Assembly: GCF_037971845.1 (NCBI RefSeq) | Contig: NZ_CP150227.1 | Location: forward strand, 3,782,001-3,846,000 | Length of the DNA: 64,000 nucleotides | Reading direction: 5' to 3' | DNA from: Paenibacillus sp. FSL R5-0766 | Lineage (GTDB): Bacteria > Bacillota > Bacilli > Paenibacillales > Paenibacillaceae | Shown here: in pieces, positions 1 through 10,500 of the stretch | Numbering within the stretch: the stretch's first letter is position 1 | How the letters are laid out: each line of letters opens with the position of its first letter | Notes under the pieces: model-generated | What the model was told of the DNA's origin: nothing | Seen by the model: the letters and a program-made list of their open reading frames with translations, nothing else | The model's database searches: none | Program-made: the position numbers and the translations under genes

Positions 1-1
1 C

Positions 2-3000
2 AGACCGTACCCCGGGGAATCATCCGATGTTATTCAGGAAGAGTCCAATACATTTGCGAAGCCACTACCGGATGAAACAATAGCTTACGCCACCTCGGAG
101 AAGCAGACACTGACACCAATTCCGCTCTCGGGAGCGATGACTTATGCGCCAAGTTGGAGAGAAGTATCGACCAATCCCGATGTAACCGAACCTATGTCCA
201 TGTCTTTCGGTAGTTCGGGGATTATCGTAGGCGGGACGTCGAGGCAGCAGGACGTTATTCAGCAATGGCATCCCGGCCTGCGACTTATTACGGTTGAAGG
301 GGATGCACCAGAAACAAAACTGGAACTCGAGTTAAAGCGCCATGGCGTAATCAGCCGTCTGATCTGGATTGTACCGCCCTCAAGCATCGTTCAGGGGCCG
401 GAGCATGCTGCGGAAGTGATCAACGAGCAGAACCAGGGATTGTTTCAGACATTTCTCCTTATTAAAGTCTTGTTGAATCTGGGCTACGACGCACGCAGAC
501 TCGATCTGACCATCATAACGGAGAAGGCCTGCAACGTATCGGCTGGAGAAACGATCTATCCTGCGCACGCCGGAATTAGCGGACTTACAGGTTCCCTCGC
601 CAAAGAAATGCCGGATTGGAGGGTCTGCCATCTGGATGCGGATGATGTCCATGACATCGGAGCGCATCCCGAATGCCATTTTCCAGGGATATGGGATGGG
701 AATACGCGCGCCTGGCGGAATGGAAAAGGGTATGAAAGTGTACTGGTGAACGTCTGCTCTACAGGTGACACGCATGAAGCATTTAGAAAAAATGGCGTCT
801 ACGTCGTTATTGGCGGTGCGGGCGGCATTGGGGAAGCATGGAGTGAATATATGATTCGGCGCTATCAGGCGCGGCTTATCTGGATTGGCCGAAGGGCGGT
901 CGATGCACGGATCGGAGAGCTATGCAGACGCCTTGGCGAATTGGGAACCGAACCGTTGTATATTTCTGCGGATGCATCCGACAAACACAGCTTGCAGGAG
1001 GCATACCGCCAGATCAGATCATTGGTACCAGCCATTCACGGGGTTGTCCATGCTGCAGTAGGCCTGATGGATCAAAGTCTGTCTCAGATGACTCCAGATT
1101 ATTTCCGCAATGTATTGTCATCCAAGCTGGATGCCAGTGTGAATATGATGAACGTTTTTGGACAGGAGCCTCTGGATTTCATGCTGTTTTTCTCCTCCAT
1201 GAGCTCGTTCACCACACCAGCTGGGCAAGCTGGATATGCCGCCGGATGTGCCTTTATCGATGGCATGAGCGCTGCAGCACAAGCCTGGAAATTCCCTGTA
1301 AAAGTGATGAATTGGGGTTACTGGGCTGAGACCGGTATCGCCAGTCAGGTGCCTGCCACTTTCAAGCAAAGACTGAATCAGTCGGGAATTGGCTCCATAC
1401 ATCCTGAGGATGCCATGCGGGCGCTGGAACTGCTGATGGCAGGAGGCAAGCATCAACTGGCGTTCATTCAGACGGACAAACCAGGGGCAGTGGAAGGCAC
1501 AGCGTCTGATCGTATGTTTATGGTTGCGCCTGAAGCAAAGCAAGTAGGACGCCATCAGCTCATGAATCGAATTTCTGGGCAACAACTCAACGTGAAGCCG
1601 ATTCAACAAAAGTGGGCCGCCTTTAACGATGAATTCGAGTCGATGCTGGCCGGACTACTGTCGATTCAGTTACAGCAGATGGCCTCAGCTGATTCGACAA
1701 ACCGTCCTGTTGCCATCTATGATCGCTGGATGAAGGAAAGCAAAAAGCGTATAGAGCAGTATACCTTGTCGAAACAGTCTCTTGTTTCTGACTCGATGTG
1801 GTCTGCATGGGAGCAGCGTATGAATCACTGGCTGCTGGACCCGGATTTTGCGCCTCAGGTTAAGTTAGTCGACCAGATGATACGCAGCCTGCCGGAGATT
1901 GTCAGAGGAGAGCTGGCTGCGACCAATATCATGTTCCCCGACGGAGCAATGGATATGGTGCAGAACATTTACAAGCATAATTCAGCAGCAGACTATTTCA
2001 ACGAAATACTTGCCGATACCGTCGCAGCGTACCTCGCCGAGCGACTTGAATCCAATCCAAAGGCCAGCTTGCGTATTCTTGAAATCGGTGCCGGGACAGG
2101 AGGAACGACCGAAAAGGTGCTTGAGCGGATAAAACCTTTTGCCTCCTCTATTGCAGAGTATGCATACACGGACATCTCGAGAGCATTCCTGCTATATGGA
2201 GAAAAAACTTATGGGGAAAATCACCCTTATCTGAACTGCACCATGCTGGATATCGAAAAACCTCCTGCCGATCAATCTTACGATCTGGGGAGTTATGATC
2301 TGGTCATCGCAGCCAATGTTCTTCATGCTACCCGGAACATCAGACGCACCTTGGGTCACGTACACCATCTGTTAAAACAAAACGGCCTGCTTCTGCTGAA
2401 TGAATTGACCCACAGCTCACTGTTTAGCCACCTGACATTTGGTTTGCTGGAAGGCTGGTGGCTCTATGAAGATGATGATATCCGTATCGGGGGCTCCCCT
2501 ATTCTTGGCAAGCAGCAGTGGCAGAAGACGCTACAAGAAGCCGGGTTTGGACAGGCAATGCTGCCAGCTGAACCAGGTGAGAGCCTTGGGCAGCAGATCA
2601 TCACCGCCTTCAGCGACGGATATATATCCATGGTCATACCTTCGCCGGAGGCCAGGTCCAATCATGAGCCGATTACTTCTGAAAACATATCGGTCATGAA
2701 CATGGACAAAATGCAGACAGAACAACTGTCACAGTCAGAGTCAGAACTGGATTCCGATCAGATGTGGCAGGCCAGCCTGACATTTTTCAAACGTCTGGTC
2801 GGAGAGGTTATTCGAATGTCACCTGAACACATCGATGAGTCCGAACCGATGGAGGCTTACGGCATCGATTCCATCCTGATTGTTCAACTGACAAATCAGT
2901 TGCGCAAACATTTTGACGGCGTAAACACCACGCTGTTTTTTGAGCACAAAACACTTGCATCATTAATTCATTATTTTATGAAACAGCACAGACAGAAGCT

Positions 3001-6000
3001 GTTGGCGGCGGCTCTACCGAATCTGCCGGAAAAAGAGCCGGAACAAACGCACGAATCCCTTATTCAGCCAACCGTATCAGCAGTGGAAAGGACGATGCAG
3101 GAGCCCGTTTTAGATCCGGTAAAGCCTGTACCCATCACGGCAGCTCTCCACTTGGCTGCCAATGAACCGATTGCCATTATTGGCATCAGCGGCAAATATC
3201 CGCAGGCAGATAATCTGGAACAGTTCTGGGACAACCTGATTGCAGGCAAGGACTGCATCACGGAAATTCCCGAAGAACGCTGGTCACTTGAAGGATTCTA
3301 TGAACCGGATCGCAAGGAAGCCGCGCGCAAAGGCAAAAGCTACAGCAAATGGGGCGGCTTCATTGAAGGATACGCCGATTTTGATCCGCTGTTCTTCCAG
3401 CTCTCTCCACGAGAGGTCATGAACATGGACCCACAGGAAAGGCTCTTTTTGCAAACCGTATGGGAAGCGCTTGAAGACTCGGGCTATACAAGGGAGCAGA
3501 TGGATCGACAGTACAATGGCAAAGTAGGGGTGTTTGCTGGCATTACCAAAAGTGGTTTCAACCTTTACGGCCCGCCACTATGGAATGAAGGCAGTGAATG
3601 GTTCCCGCAGACCTCGTTCAGTTCCGTCGCAAACCGGGTTTCCTATTTGCTAAACCTCCATGGTCCCAGCATGCCGGTGGATACGATGTGCTCCTCTTCA
3701 CTCACGGCTATCCATGAAGCATGTGAAAGCATTCGCCGCGGCGAATGTGAGGCAGCGATTGCAGGCGGGGTGAACCTGTATCTGCATCCTTCAAGCTATG
3801 TTGCCTTGTGTGCCCAGCAGATGCTGGCAGCGGACGGTAAATGCAAAAGCTTCGCTCAGGAGGCAGACGGTTTTGTACCCGGGGAAGGCGTCGGGGTGGT
3901 TATCCTGAAACAACTTTCCAAAGCCGTTGAAGATGGGGATCAGATCCATGCCGTCATCCGCGGAACCCACATTAACCACGGCGGCAAGACAAATGGGTAT
4001 ATGGTCCCCAATCCTGCAGCACAGGGAGACCTGGTTCGGGAGACGATCAACAAGGCAGGCATTGACGCCCGCTGGATCAGCTATATCGAGGCTCATGGAA
4101 CCGGGACAAGCCTGGGCGATCCGATTGAAATGGCCGGACTTGCCCGAGCGTTCCGCCAGGATACGCAGGATAAAGGATACTGTTCCATTGGGTCACTGAA
4201 AAGCAACGTTGGACATATGGAATCGGCTGCTGGAATTGGCGGACTTACCAAGATTATTCTTCAATTGAAACATGGTCAGATTGCACCCAGCCTGCATGCC
4301 GAAGAGTTGAACAGGGAAATCGACTTCAAAAACACGCCGTTTATCGTACAGCAGAGGGCGAGTGATTGGTCAAGACCGATGGTTGAGGTGGACGGACAGA
4401 TGCGGGAAATACCGCGCATTGCTGGTGTATCCTCATTTGGCGCTGGGGGCGCAAATGCTCATGTAATCGTTGAAGAATACATTCCTGCTCAGGCTCAGCC
4501 TTCTTTTCCTGTGATAAAAAGCTCTTCTGGCAGGACTGAACGTAAGTCGGAGCAACCGGTAATGATCGTTTTGTCTGCCCGAAATGAAGAAAGGCTGGTT
4601 GCTGTGGCGGAGAAACTTCTACTATATATTAGCCGCCGATCATTCGATGATCAGATGCTAGCCAATCTGGCCTATACACTTCAAACCGGCAGAGAGGCAA
4701 TGGAGGAACGTTTGGCTTTTACAGTAAGCACGTTACGAGAACTGATCGATAGACTTGTTACCATTCAAACCGGAAAGTTAAAACAAGCCATTCCCGGGAT
4801 ATACAGAGGACGGGTTAATCGAACCTCGTATACGCCTTTAGACACCGAGCAAGAAGCGAACAAACCTGCTTCTGAGGATGTCAGACTGGCGATGATACAA
4901 GTTAACGTGGATCGATTGCTGGAATTATGGGTGAATGGCGCGAAGTTGGACTGGAAGCAAATATATGGTGCAATTACGCCAGGCAAAATGAGTCTGCCTA
5001 CCTATCCGTTTGAGCGGGAAAAATATTGGCTGCCTGACGCTAAGAGAATGTTGCTGTCTGTTGCTAATACCACTGAGGCAGATTCCCGAAATACCATTAT
5101 GCTTCATCCGATGCTTCACCATAATACATCCCTGTTATCGGAGCAGCGCTTCACCTCACGGTTCAACGGTGATGAATTTTTCCTGTCAGACCATCAGGTC
5201 GGAACCTATCGGGTACTTCCGGGAGTTGCCTATTTGGAAATGGCTCGCGAGGCTGTGAAACGCTCTATAGAACATGCTGATTCCCTACCAGAGGTGATTG
5301 TGCTGGAAAATATCATCTGGGGCAGACCCGTGATAATCGCCGCTCAGGCTACCGACGTTCATGTGCGTTTGTATACGGAAGAGCAGGGAGACATTCACTA
5401 TGAAGTCTACACTCAAGATGCGTCAGCCCAGTTGCTGCACAGTCAGGGTTTGGCTTTGCTGAAAGCCGAATCTCAAGACTTAAGGCTGAATCTGGCAGAA
5501 ATACGAAACAAATGCATCAAACCGTGGACAGCGGATGAATGCTATCAGGCATTTGAACAGATGGGACTGCATTATGGCACAGCCATGCGAGGGATCGAAA
5601 CAGTCTACACGGGAGAAAACGCGGTGCTGGCCAAACTTGCTCTGCCTGCCCGGGTAAGGGACTCCGCTCGTGACTTCGTCCTGCATCCGTCCATGGCAGA
5701 TGCGGCTTTGCAGTCCGCCATTGGATTGCTGCTTGCACATTCGATGCCTGATGAACCCAGACTGCAAACAAGTCCAAGTCCGCTGCTTCCTTTTGCACTG
5801 GAGCGAGTCGTTTTCCGCCGTCCTTGCACAGCCCACATGTGGGCTTATATTCGCTACAGTAAGGGACATAAACCATCTTATTCACTGCAAAAGCTGGACA
5901 TCGACTTGTGTGATGAAGAAGGAAATGTATGTGTGCAATTCGAGGGCTTCACCAGCAAACCATTGAAGGGAGAGATTCACATGGGGAAAATATCATCTCC

Positions 6001-7432
6001 AAACGAATCACAAACACTGATGTTTGCAAAAGAGTGGAAGGAGCAGGAAGCGGTAGTTGTGCCTGAGGTGGTATACAGTCGTCATATCGTCATGTTATCC
6101 GGCCCTTGGACAGAGCAGGAACACGTCTTGGCTGCCAACCTTCCGAATGTGCAGTATGTATCCCTTGGTCCAGACCCGGCGGATCGGGCTGGTCATTCCG
6201 ACTTGATGGATGAGCAATACTTGTTTGCTGTCAAGAAGGCCTATCGTTATGTGCAACAGTTGCTCAAAGCTAGACCGGAAGGTGCTGTACTCATTCAACT
6301 GCTGGTTGCCAAGCGGGCACAGTACAACTTATTCGGAGGATTATCTGCCTTGCTGAAAACGGCTGAATTGGAAAATCCGAAAATCATCATTCAAATCATT
6401 GAAGCAGATGATCTTCAGAGCACCGAACGAGTGGTGCAGATTCTAACGGAAAGCAGTCAAAGCGCTGGCGACACACATATCCGCTATCAGAACGATAAAA
6501 GATATACATCATTGTGGAAAGAGGTCGGATCTTCACATTCATCCTTTGTCGAGCTGCCTTGGAAAAATCGAGGCGTGTATCTGATTACAGGTGGTCTGGG
6601 AGCAATCGGATCTATCATAGCGGAGCATATCGCCGAGCAGGCGGAACATCCCGTGCTTATCCTTACGGGGCGCTCGGAACCGGATGAATCAGATCACCAG
6701 CGAATGGCGTTGCTGGAACAGATGGGGGCAGAGGTCATCTATCGGCGTTCGGATGTCTCGAAGAGGGAAGCTGTAGATGAACTGATGCTGGAAATCAACC
6801 GAAACTACGGCGAATTGCATGGAATTATTCATAATGCAGGCCTAATTCGCGACAGCTATATGATCCGAAAGGAGCTTGATGACATCGAGCAGGTGCTGGC
6901 TCCAAAAGTCGCTGGAACGGTTCATTTGGATGAAGCAAGCCAGTATTTCAAGCTGGACTTTTTTGTATTATTTTCCTCGCTAGCCGGGGTACATGGCAAT
7001 GTGGGTCAAGCCGATTATGCGGCAGCGAATGCGTTTATGGACGAATATTCCAAATACCGCAATGAACGTGTCCAGCAGGGAGAACGTCACGGGTTTACAC
7101 TCGCCATTAATTGGCCCTTGTGGGAAGAGGGCGGTATGCATATGAATGATCATGTGAGACAGAACATGGAGCGAATATCAGGAGCGGCTCCACTGGAGCG
7201 TACAAATGCGATGCGATCTCTCCAGCAGACACTGCATGAGAGAAGGTCACCTGTAGTCGTTATGCAGGGGCAGGCTGATCAAATACGAAGCTTCATGGGT
7301 ATTTCCGGAACAGCACCGATTATGAATACGGAGGAAGCATACAACCGTTCCGATGACGAGAATTACCTCCACCTTGTAGAGAAAATTCGCAGCGGCGAAT
7401 GTACCCTTGATCAGCTAATGCATCTCAAGTAG
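2..7432 (+). CDS. trans-AT polyketide synthase, protein 1 (5' partial): KR-cMT-ACP | KS-DH-KR
   Basis: The reading frame is open to the left edge, so the true start lies outside the window. Domains by nucleotide: ketoreductase (NADPH motif GGAGGIG near 810-835; FFSSMSS near 1190); C-methyltransferase (LEIGAGTGGTT near 2080-2110); acyl carrier protein (YGIDSI, phosphopantetheine Ser codon 2870-2872); ketosynthase about 3163-4480 (Cys codon 3689-3691 in DTMCSSS, then EAHGTGTSLGDP and KSNVGH); a post-KS linker ending LPTYPFEREKYW; dehydratase about 5100-5960 (DHQVGTYRVLPG, HPSMADAALQS); ketoreductase about 6560-7150 (ITGGLGAIG, QADYAAANAF). No AT domain is present, so malonyl units must come from a separate acyltransferase. 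The first KR has Cys where the catalytic Asn of YAAxNAF normally sits. The protein ends after KR without an ACP; that ACP opens the next protein. Type is certain, product unknown. Confidence 0.96.
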   Translation, partial: RPYPGESSDVIQEESNTFAKPLPDETIAYATSEKQTLTPIPLSGAMTYAPSWREVSTNPDVTEPMSMSFGSSGIIVGGTSRQQDVIQQWHPGLRLITVEGDAPETKLELELKRHGVISRLIWIVPPSSIVQGPEHAAEVINEQNQGLFQTFLLIKVLLNLGYDARRLDLTIITEKACNVSAGETIYPAHAGISGLTGSLAKEMPDWRVCHLDADDVHDIGAHPECHFPGIWDGNTRAWRNGKGYESVLVNVCSTGDTHEAFRKNGVYVVIGGAGGIGEAWSEYMIRRYQARLIWIGRRAVDARIGELCRRLGELGTEPLYISADASDKHSLQEAYRQIRSLVPAIHGVVHAAVGLMDQSLSQMTPDYFRNVLSSKLDASVNMMNVFGQEPLDFMLFFSSMSSFTTPAGQAGYAAGCAFIDGMSAAAQAWKFPVKVMNWGYWAETGIASQVPATFKQRLNQSGIGSIHPEDAMRALELLMAGGKHQLAFIQTDKPGAVEGTASDRMFMVAPEAKQVGRHQLMNRISGQQLNVKPIQQKWAAFNDEFESMLAGLLSIQLQQMASADSTNRPVAIYDRWMKESKKRIEQYTLSKQSLVSDSMWSAWEQRMNHWLLDPDFAPQVKLVDQMIRSLPEIVRGELAATNIMFPDGAMDMVQNIYKHNSAADYFNEILADTVAAYLAERLESNPKASLRILEIGAGTGGTTEKVLERIKPFASSIAEYAYTDISRAFLLYGEKTYGENHPYLNCTMLDIEKPPADQSYDLGSYDLVIAANVLHATRNIRRTLGHVHHLLKQNGLLLLNELTHSSLFSHLTFGLLEGWWLYEDDDIRIGGSPILGKQQWQKTLQEAGFGQAMLPAEPGESLGQQIITAFSDGYISMVIPSPEARSNHEPITSENISVMNMDKMQTEQLSQSESELDSDQMWQASLTFFKRLVGEVIRMSPEHIDESEPMEAYGIDSILIVQLTNQLRKHFDGVNTTLFFEHKTLASLIHYFMKQHRQKLLAAALPNLPEKEPEQTHESLIQPTVSAVERTMQEPVLDPVKPVPITAALHLAANEPIAIIGISGKYPQADNLEQFWDNLIAGKDCITEIPEERWSLEGFYEPDRKEAARKGKSYSKWGGFIEGYADFDPLFFQLSPREVMNMDPQERLFLQTVWEALEDSGYTREQMDRQYNGKVGVFAGITKSGFNLYGPPLWNEGSEWFPQTSFSSVANRVSYLLNLHGPSMPVDTMCSSSLTAIHEACESIRRGECEAAIAGGVNLYLHPSSYVALCAQQMLAADGKCKSFAQEADGFVPGEGVGVVILKQLSKAVEDGDQIHAVIRGTHINHGGKTNGYMVPNPAAQGDLVRETINKAGIDARWISYIEAHGTGTSLGDPIEMAGLARAFRQDTQDKGYCSIGSLKSNVGHMESAAGIGGLTKIILQLKHGQIAPSLHAEELNREIDFKNTPFIVQQRASDWSRPMVEVDGQMREIPRIAGVSSFGAGGANAHVIVEEYIPAQAQPSFPVIKSSSGRTERKSEQPVMIVLSARNEERLVAVAEKLLLYISRRSFDDQMLANLAYTLQTGREAMEERLAFTVSTLRELIDRLVTIQTGKLKQAIPGIYRGRVNRTSYTPLDTEQEANKPASEDVRLAMIQVNVDRLLELWVNGAKLDWKQIYGAITPGKMSLPTYPFEREKYWLPDAKRMLLSVANTTEADSRNTIMLHPMLHHNTSLLSEQRFTSRFNGDEFFLSDHQVGTYRVLPGVAYLEMAREAVKRSIEHADSLPEVIVLENIIWGRPVIIAAQATDVHVRLYTEEQGDIHYEVYTQDASAQLLHSQGLALLKAESQDLRLNLAEIRNKCIKPWTADECYQAFEQMGLHYGTAMRGIETVYTGENAVLAKLALPARVRDSARDFVLHPSMADAALQSAIGLLLAHSMPDEPRLQTSPSPLLPFALERVVFRRPCTAHMWAYIRYSKGHKPSYSLQKLDIDLCDEEGNVCVQFEGFTSKPLKGEIHMGKISSPNESQTLMFAKEWKEQEAVVVPEVVYSRHIVMLSGPWTEQEHVLAANLPNVQYVSLGPDPADRAGHSDLMDEQYLFAVKKAYRYVQQLLKARPEGAVLIQLLVAKRAQYNLFGGLSALLKTAELENPKIIIQIIEADDLQSTERVVQILTESSQSAGDTHIRYQNDKRYTSLWKEVGSSHSSFVELPWKNRGVYLITGGLGAIGSIIAEHIAEQAEHPVLILTGRSEPDESDHQRMALLEQMGAEVIYRRSDVSKREAVDELMLEINRNYGELHGIIHNAGLIRDSYMIRKELDDIEQVLAPKVAGTVHLDEASQYFKLDFFVLFSSLAGVHGNVGQADYAAANAFMDEYSKYRNERVQQGERHGFTLAINWPLWEEGGMHMNDHVRQNMERISGAAPLERTNAMRSLQQTLHERRSPVVVMQGQADQIRSFMGISGTAPIMNTEEAYNRSDDENYLHLVEKIRSGECTLDQLMHLK

Positions 7433-7543
7433 TGGTAATTGCTTTGCTTGCTTCCAAGCCGATTTTTAAGACTTTCGCGAAATGCGGATTAACTTTTTCA
7501 GCAATGATATCGATTGACGTTTTTCTTTAAGGAGGTGATCGCT

Positions 7544-10500
7544 TTGGAAGACCAACTGTCCACATTGTATCGAAAGATTCGGCAAGGAAAGCTCAGCGAT
7601 CAGCAGGCAGCGGAGCAGCTGCAAAGGCTGTTGTCCGGATCTGGAGAACAGGAGTCGAGCTTGAAAGAGACGCTCCATGAAGAGAGAGAGGACGATATCA
7701 ACGAAAAAGCCATTCGTTATGTCAAAAAAATATTGTCCTCTAGCCTTATGCTGCCGGAACGGCAGATCGACGCACATGCGCCTCTGGAGAACTATGGCAT
7801 TGATTCCGTGATGGTGATGAAATTGACGGATCAATTGGAACAGCAATTTGGTCCGCTGTCCAAGACATTGTTCTATGAATACCAAAATATAGCGGAGCTT
7901 GCCGGGTATTTCATGAGCCATCACCGGGAACGACTGGAGCAGCTCACAGGGGTGCAGGCAAAAAGCAAACCAGACGTACAACTCCGTACTTCAGAGCTGG
8001 AGTCCAGCACAATACGGAAGTCTGAAAGCCTGAATTCGTTCGATAAGCGCCAGCGATCTGCTGGATCGCGGAGAAAAATTCCAGCAGCGATCAGCGCAAG
8101 CGGAGAATCGACTAGCGAAGAACATCTGCACAGCAAATCTCTGGACATCGCCATCATTGGCATGTCTGGACGATATCCGAAGTCTAGTAATCTGGAGCAG
8201 TTCTGGGAGAACCTGAAATTTGGGAAGGACTGCATCACCGAAATACCGGAAGATCGCTGGGATTACCGGATTCATACCGAGATGAATGGCAGTAAAGGAA
8301 AATATTCTGGAAAATGGGGTGGATTTTTGGATGGAGTGGATCGTTTTGATCCACTCTTTTTTCAGATTTCTCCGAAGGAAGCTGAACGAATTGATCCACA
8401 GGAGCGACTGTTTCTGGAATGTGTGTACGAGACACTTCAGGATGCGGGATATACCCGCGAACAGGCCGCAGGTCCAGATGCACCCCCGGATCAGATGGGG
8501 AATGTCGGTGTGTTCGCAGGAGTCATGTATCAGGAGTATCAGCTCTATGGCGCTGAAGCCAGGATTGCGGGTAAAGAGCCCTTTGCATTAAACGGTAATC
8601 CGGCTTCCATTGCCAATCGTGTCTCGTACTTTTGTAATTTTCATGGGCCTAGCATGGTAGTAGATACCATGTGCTCCTCGTCTCTCACTGCCATTCATCT
8701 GGCCTGTCAGAGTCTGAGTAAAAAAGAATGCCTAACCGCAATCGCCGGAGGCGTTAATGTATCTGTTCACCCCAATAAATATGTGATGTTAACACAGGGT
8801 CAATTCCTGTCTTCGAAAGGTCGCTGCGAAAGCTTCGGTGAAGGCGGTGACGGTTACGTCCCCGGAGAAGGTGTAGGGGCTGTGATGCTCAAACCTTTAA
8901 GTCGTGCCATAGCCGACGGTGATCATATCTATGGCGTCATTAAAGGAACTGCCGTTAACCACGGCGGAAAAACAAACGGTTATACGGTTCCCAATCCAGC
9001 CAGACAGGCAGAGGTTATTGAAACAGCTGTCGCGGAGGCAGGAATCGACATTGCGGACATCAGCTATATCGAAGCTCATGGGACAGGCACCTCACTGGGA
9101 GATCCCATCGAAATTACAGGATTAACCCAGGCATTTAGGAAAGGTAAAGCAGCAGACAACAAATGTGCCATTGGCTCAGCCAAATCGAATATTGGTCATT
9201 GCGAAAGTGCAGCAGGCATTGCTGGCCTGACCAAGGTCCTTTTGCAGATGCAGCATCGGCAGCTGGTTCCTTCCATTCATGCGGACCCGCCTAATCCACA
9301 CATTCAATTCGACAAGACACCTTTTGCAGTACAGAAGCAATTAAGTGACTGGGACAGAAAAACGATTGAGTCAGGAGACTCTACACGGGAAGTCCCGCGG
9401 ATTGCGGGAATTTCCTCATTTGGTGCCGGGGGTTCCAATGCCCATATCATTGTTCAGGAGTATTGTCCCGGGCAGTCAGATATGTTTCTGGCTGAGCAGA
9501 ATAAACCAGATAAACAGCAGGCGCTTATCGTTTTGTCAGCCCGGAATGAAGAGCAGCTTCGTGAATTGTGTAAACGCATGTTAACAGCTCTGCGATCCAA
9601 TCGATATCAAGAGGAACAATTGGCGAGCATCGCTTATACGCTGCAAACCGGACGTGAGATGATGAACATGCGCCTTGGCATTGTGGCAGGTTCGCTACAG
9701 GAACTGAGCTCGAAACTGGAAAGCTACTGTTCGGGAGATCAGGATATGGACGACATGTATGTGGGATATGCAGGCGATGCACAACAGCCGCTATCCATAC
9801 TCTCAACCGATGCAGACATGAGCCATACGCTGATGAACTGGATTGCCAAACGCAAGTTCGGAAAATTACTGGAGTTTTGGGTGAAAGGTCTGAATGTGGA
9901 CTGGAACTTGCTCCATAACGGATTCAGGCACTGCAAGATCAGCCTGCCTACGTATCCATTTGCCAAAGAACGGTATTGGGTCTCTGGTGAACCTTCTGCG
10001 GAGTTCCAGATGAAGGGGAATTTTACCCATAACGGATACGCCGGTCATATTCCTTTTATTCATCCACTGCTTCACGAAAATAAGTCCAACTTGTCGGAAC
10101 AAAAATACGTGACGGTTCTGACCGGCCAGGAATTTTACCTGAATGATCATCGGATCGGACAAGAGCGGATTCTACCCGGTGCGGCCTACCTTGAAATGGC
10201 GCACGCTGCAGTCAGTGATGCTCTAGGCGAGCAGCAAAAGAATGTTTCACTTATATTGAAAAACCATGTGTGGATGCGTCCTCTTGTTGTCAGGGACACT
10301 CCGGTGCCTCTGCATATTCGATTACATGCCTCATTAGAGGAGCAGCCTATTCAATATGAAATGTACAGCGGGATGTCTTCGGATGGATCGGGCGAAAAGG
10401 TGCACAGCAGCGGTTATGCCAGCATCGTTTCACTGGAACCCGAGCTTGTAGCAGCAACGACGATTGATCCGGACGAGATAAAGGCACGTTGCAATACTAA

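Noticed and set aside
922..1329. Open frame inside the first PKS gene
   Set aside because: It lies wholly inside the KR-coding frame, has no ribosome site and no recognisable protein. The same holds for the many other overlapping frames in 1-26 kb.
4480..5040. Possible AT domain between KS and DH
   Set aside because: The stretch has no GxSxG or YASH/HAFH motif. It is the KS-adjacent linker ending LPTYPF, as in other trans-AT synthases.
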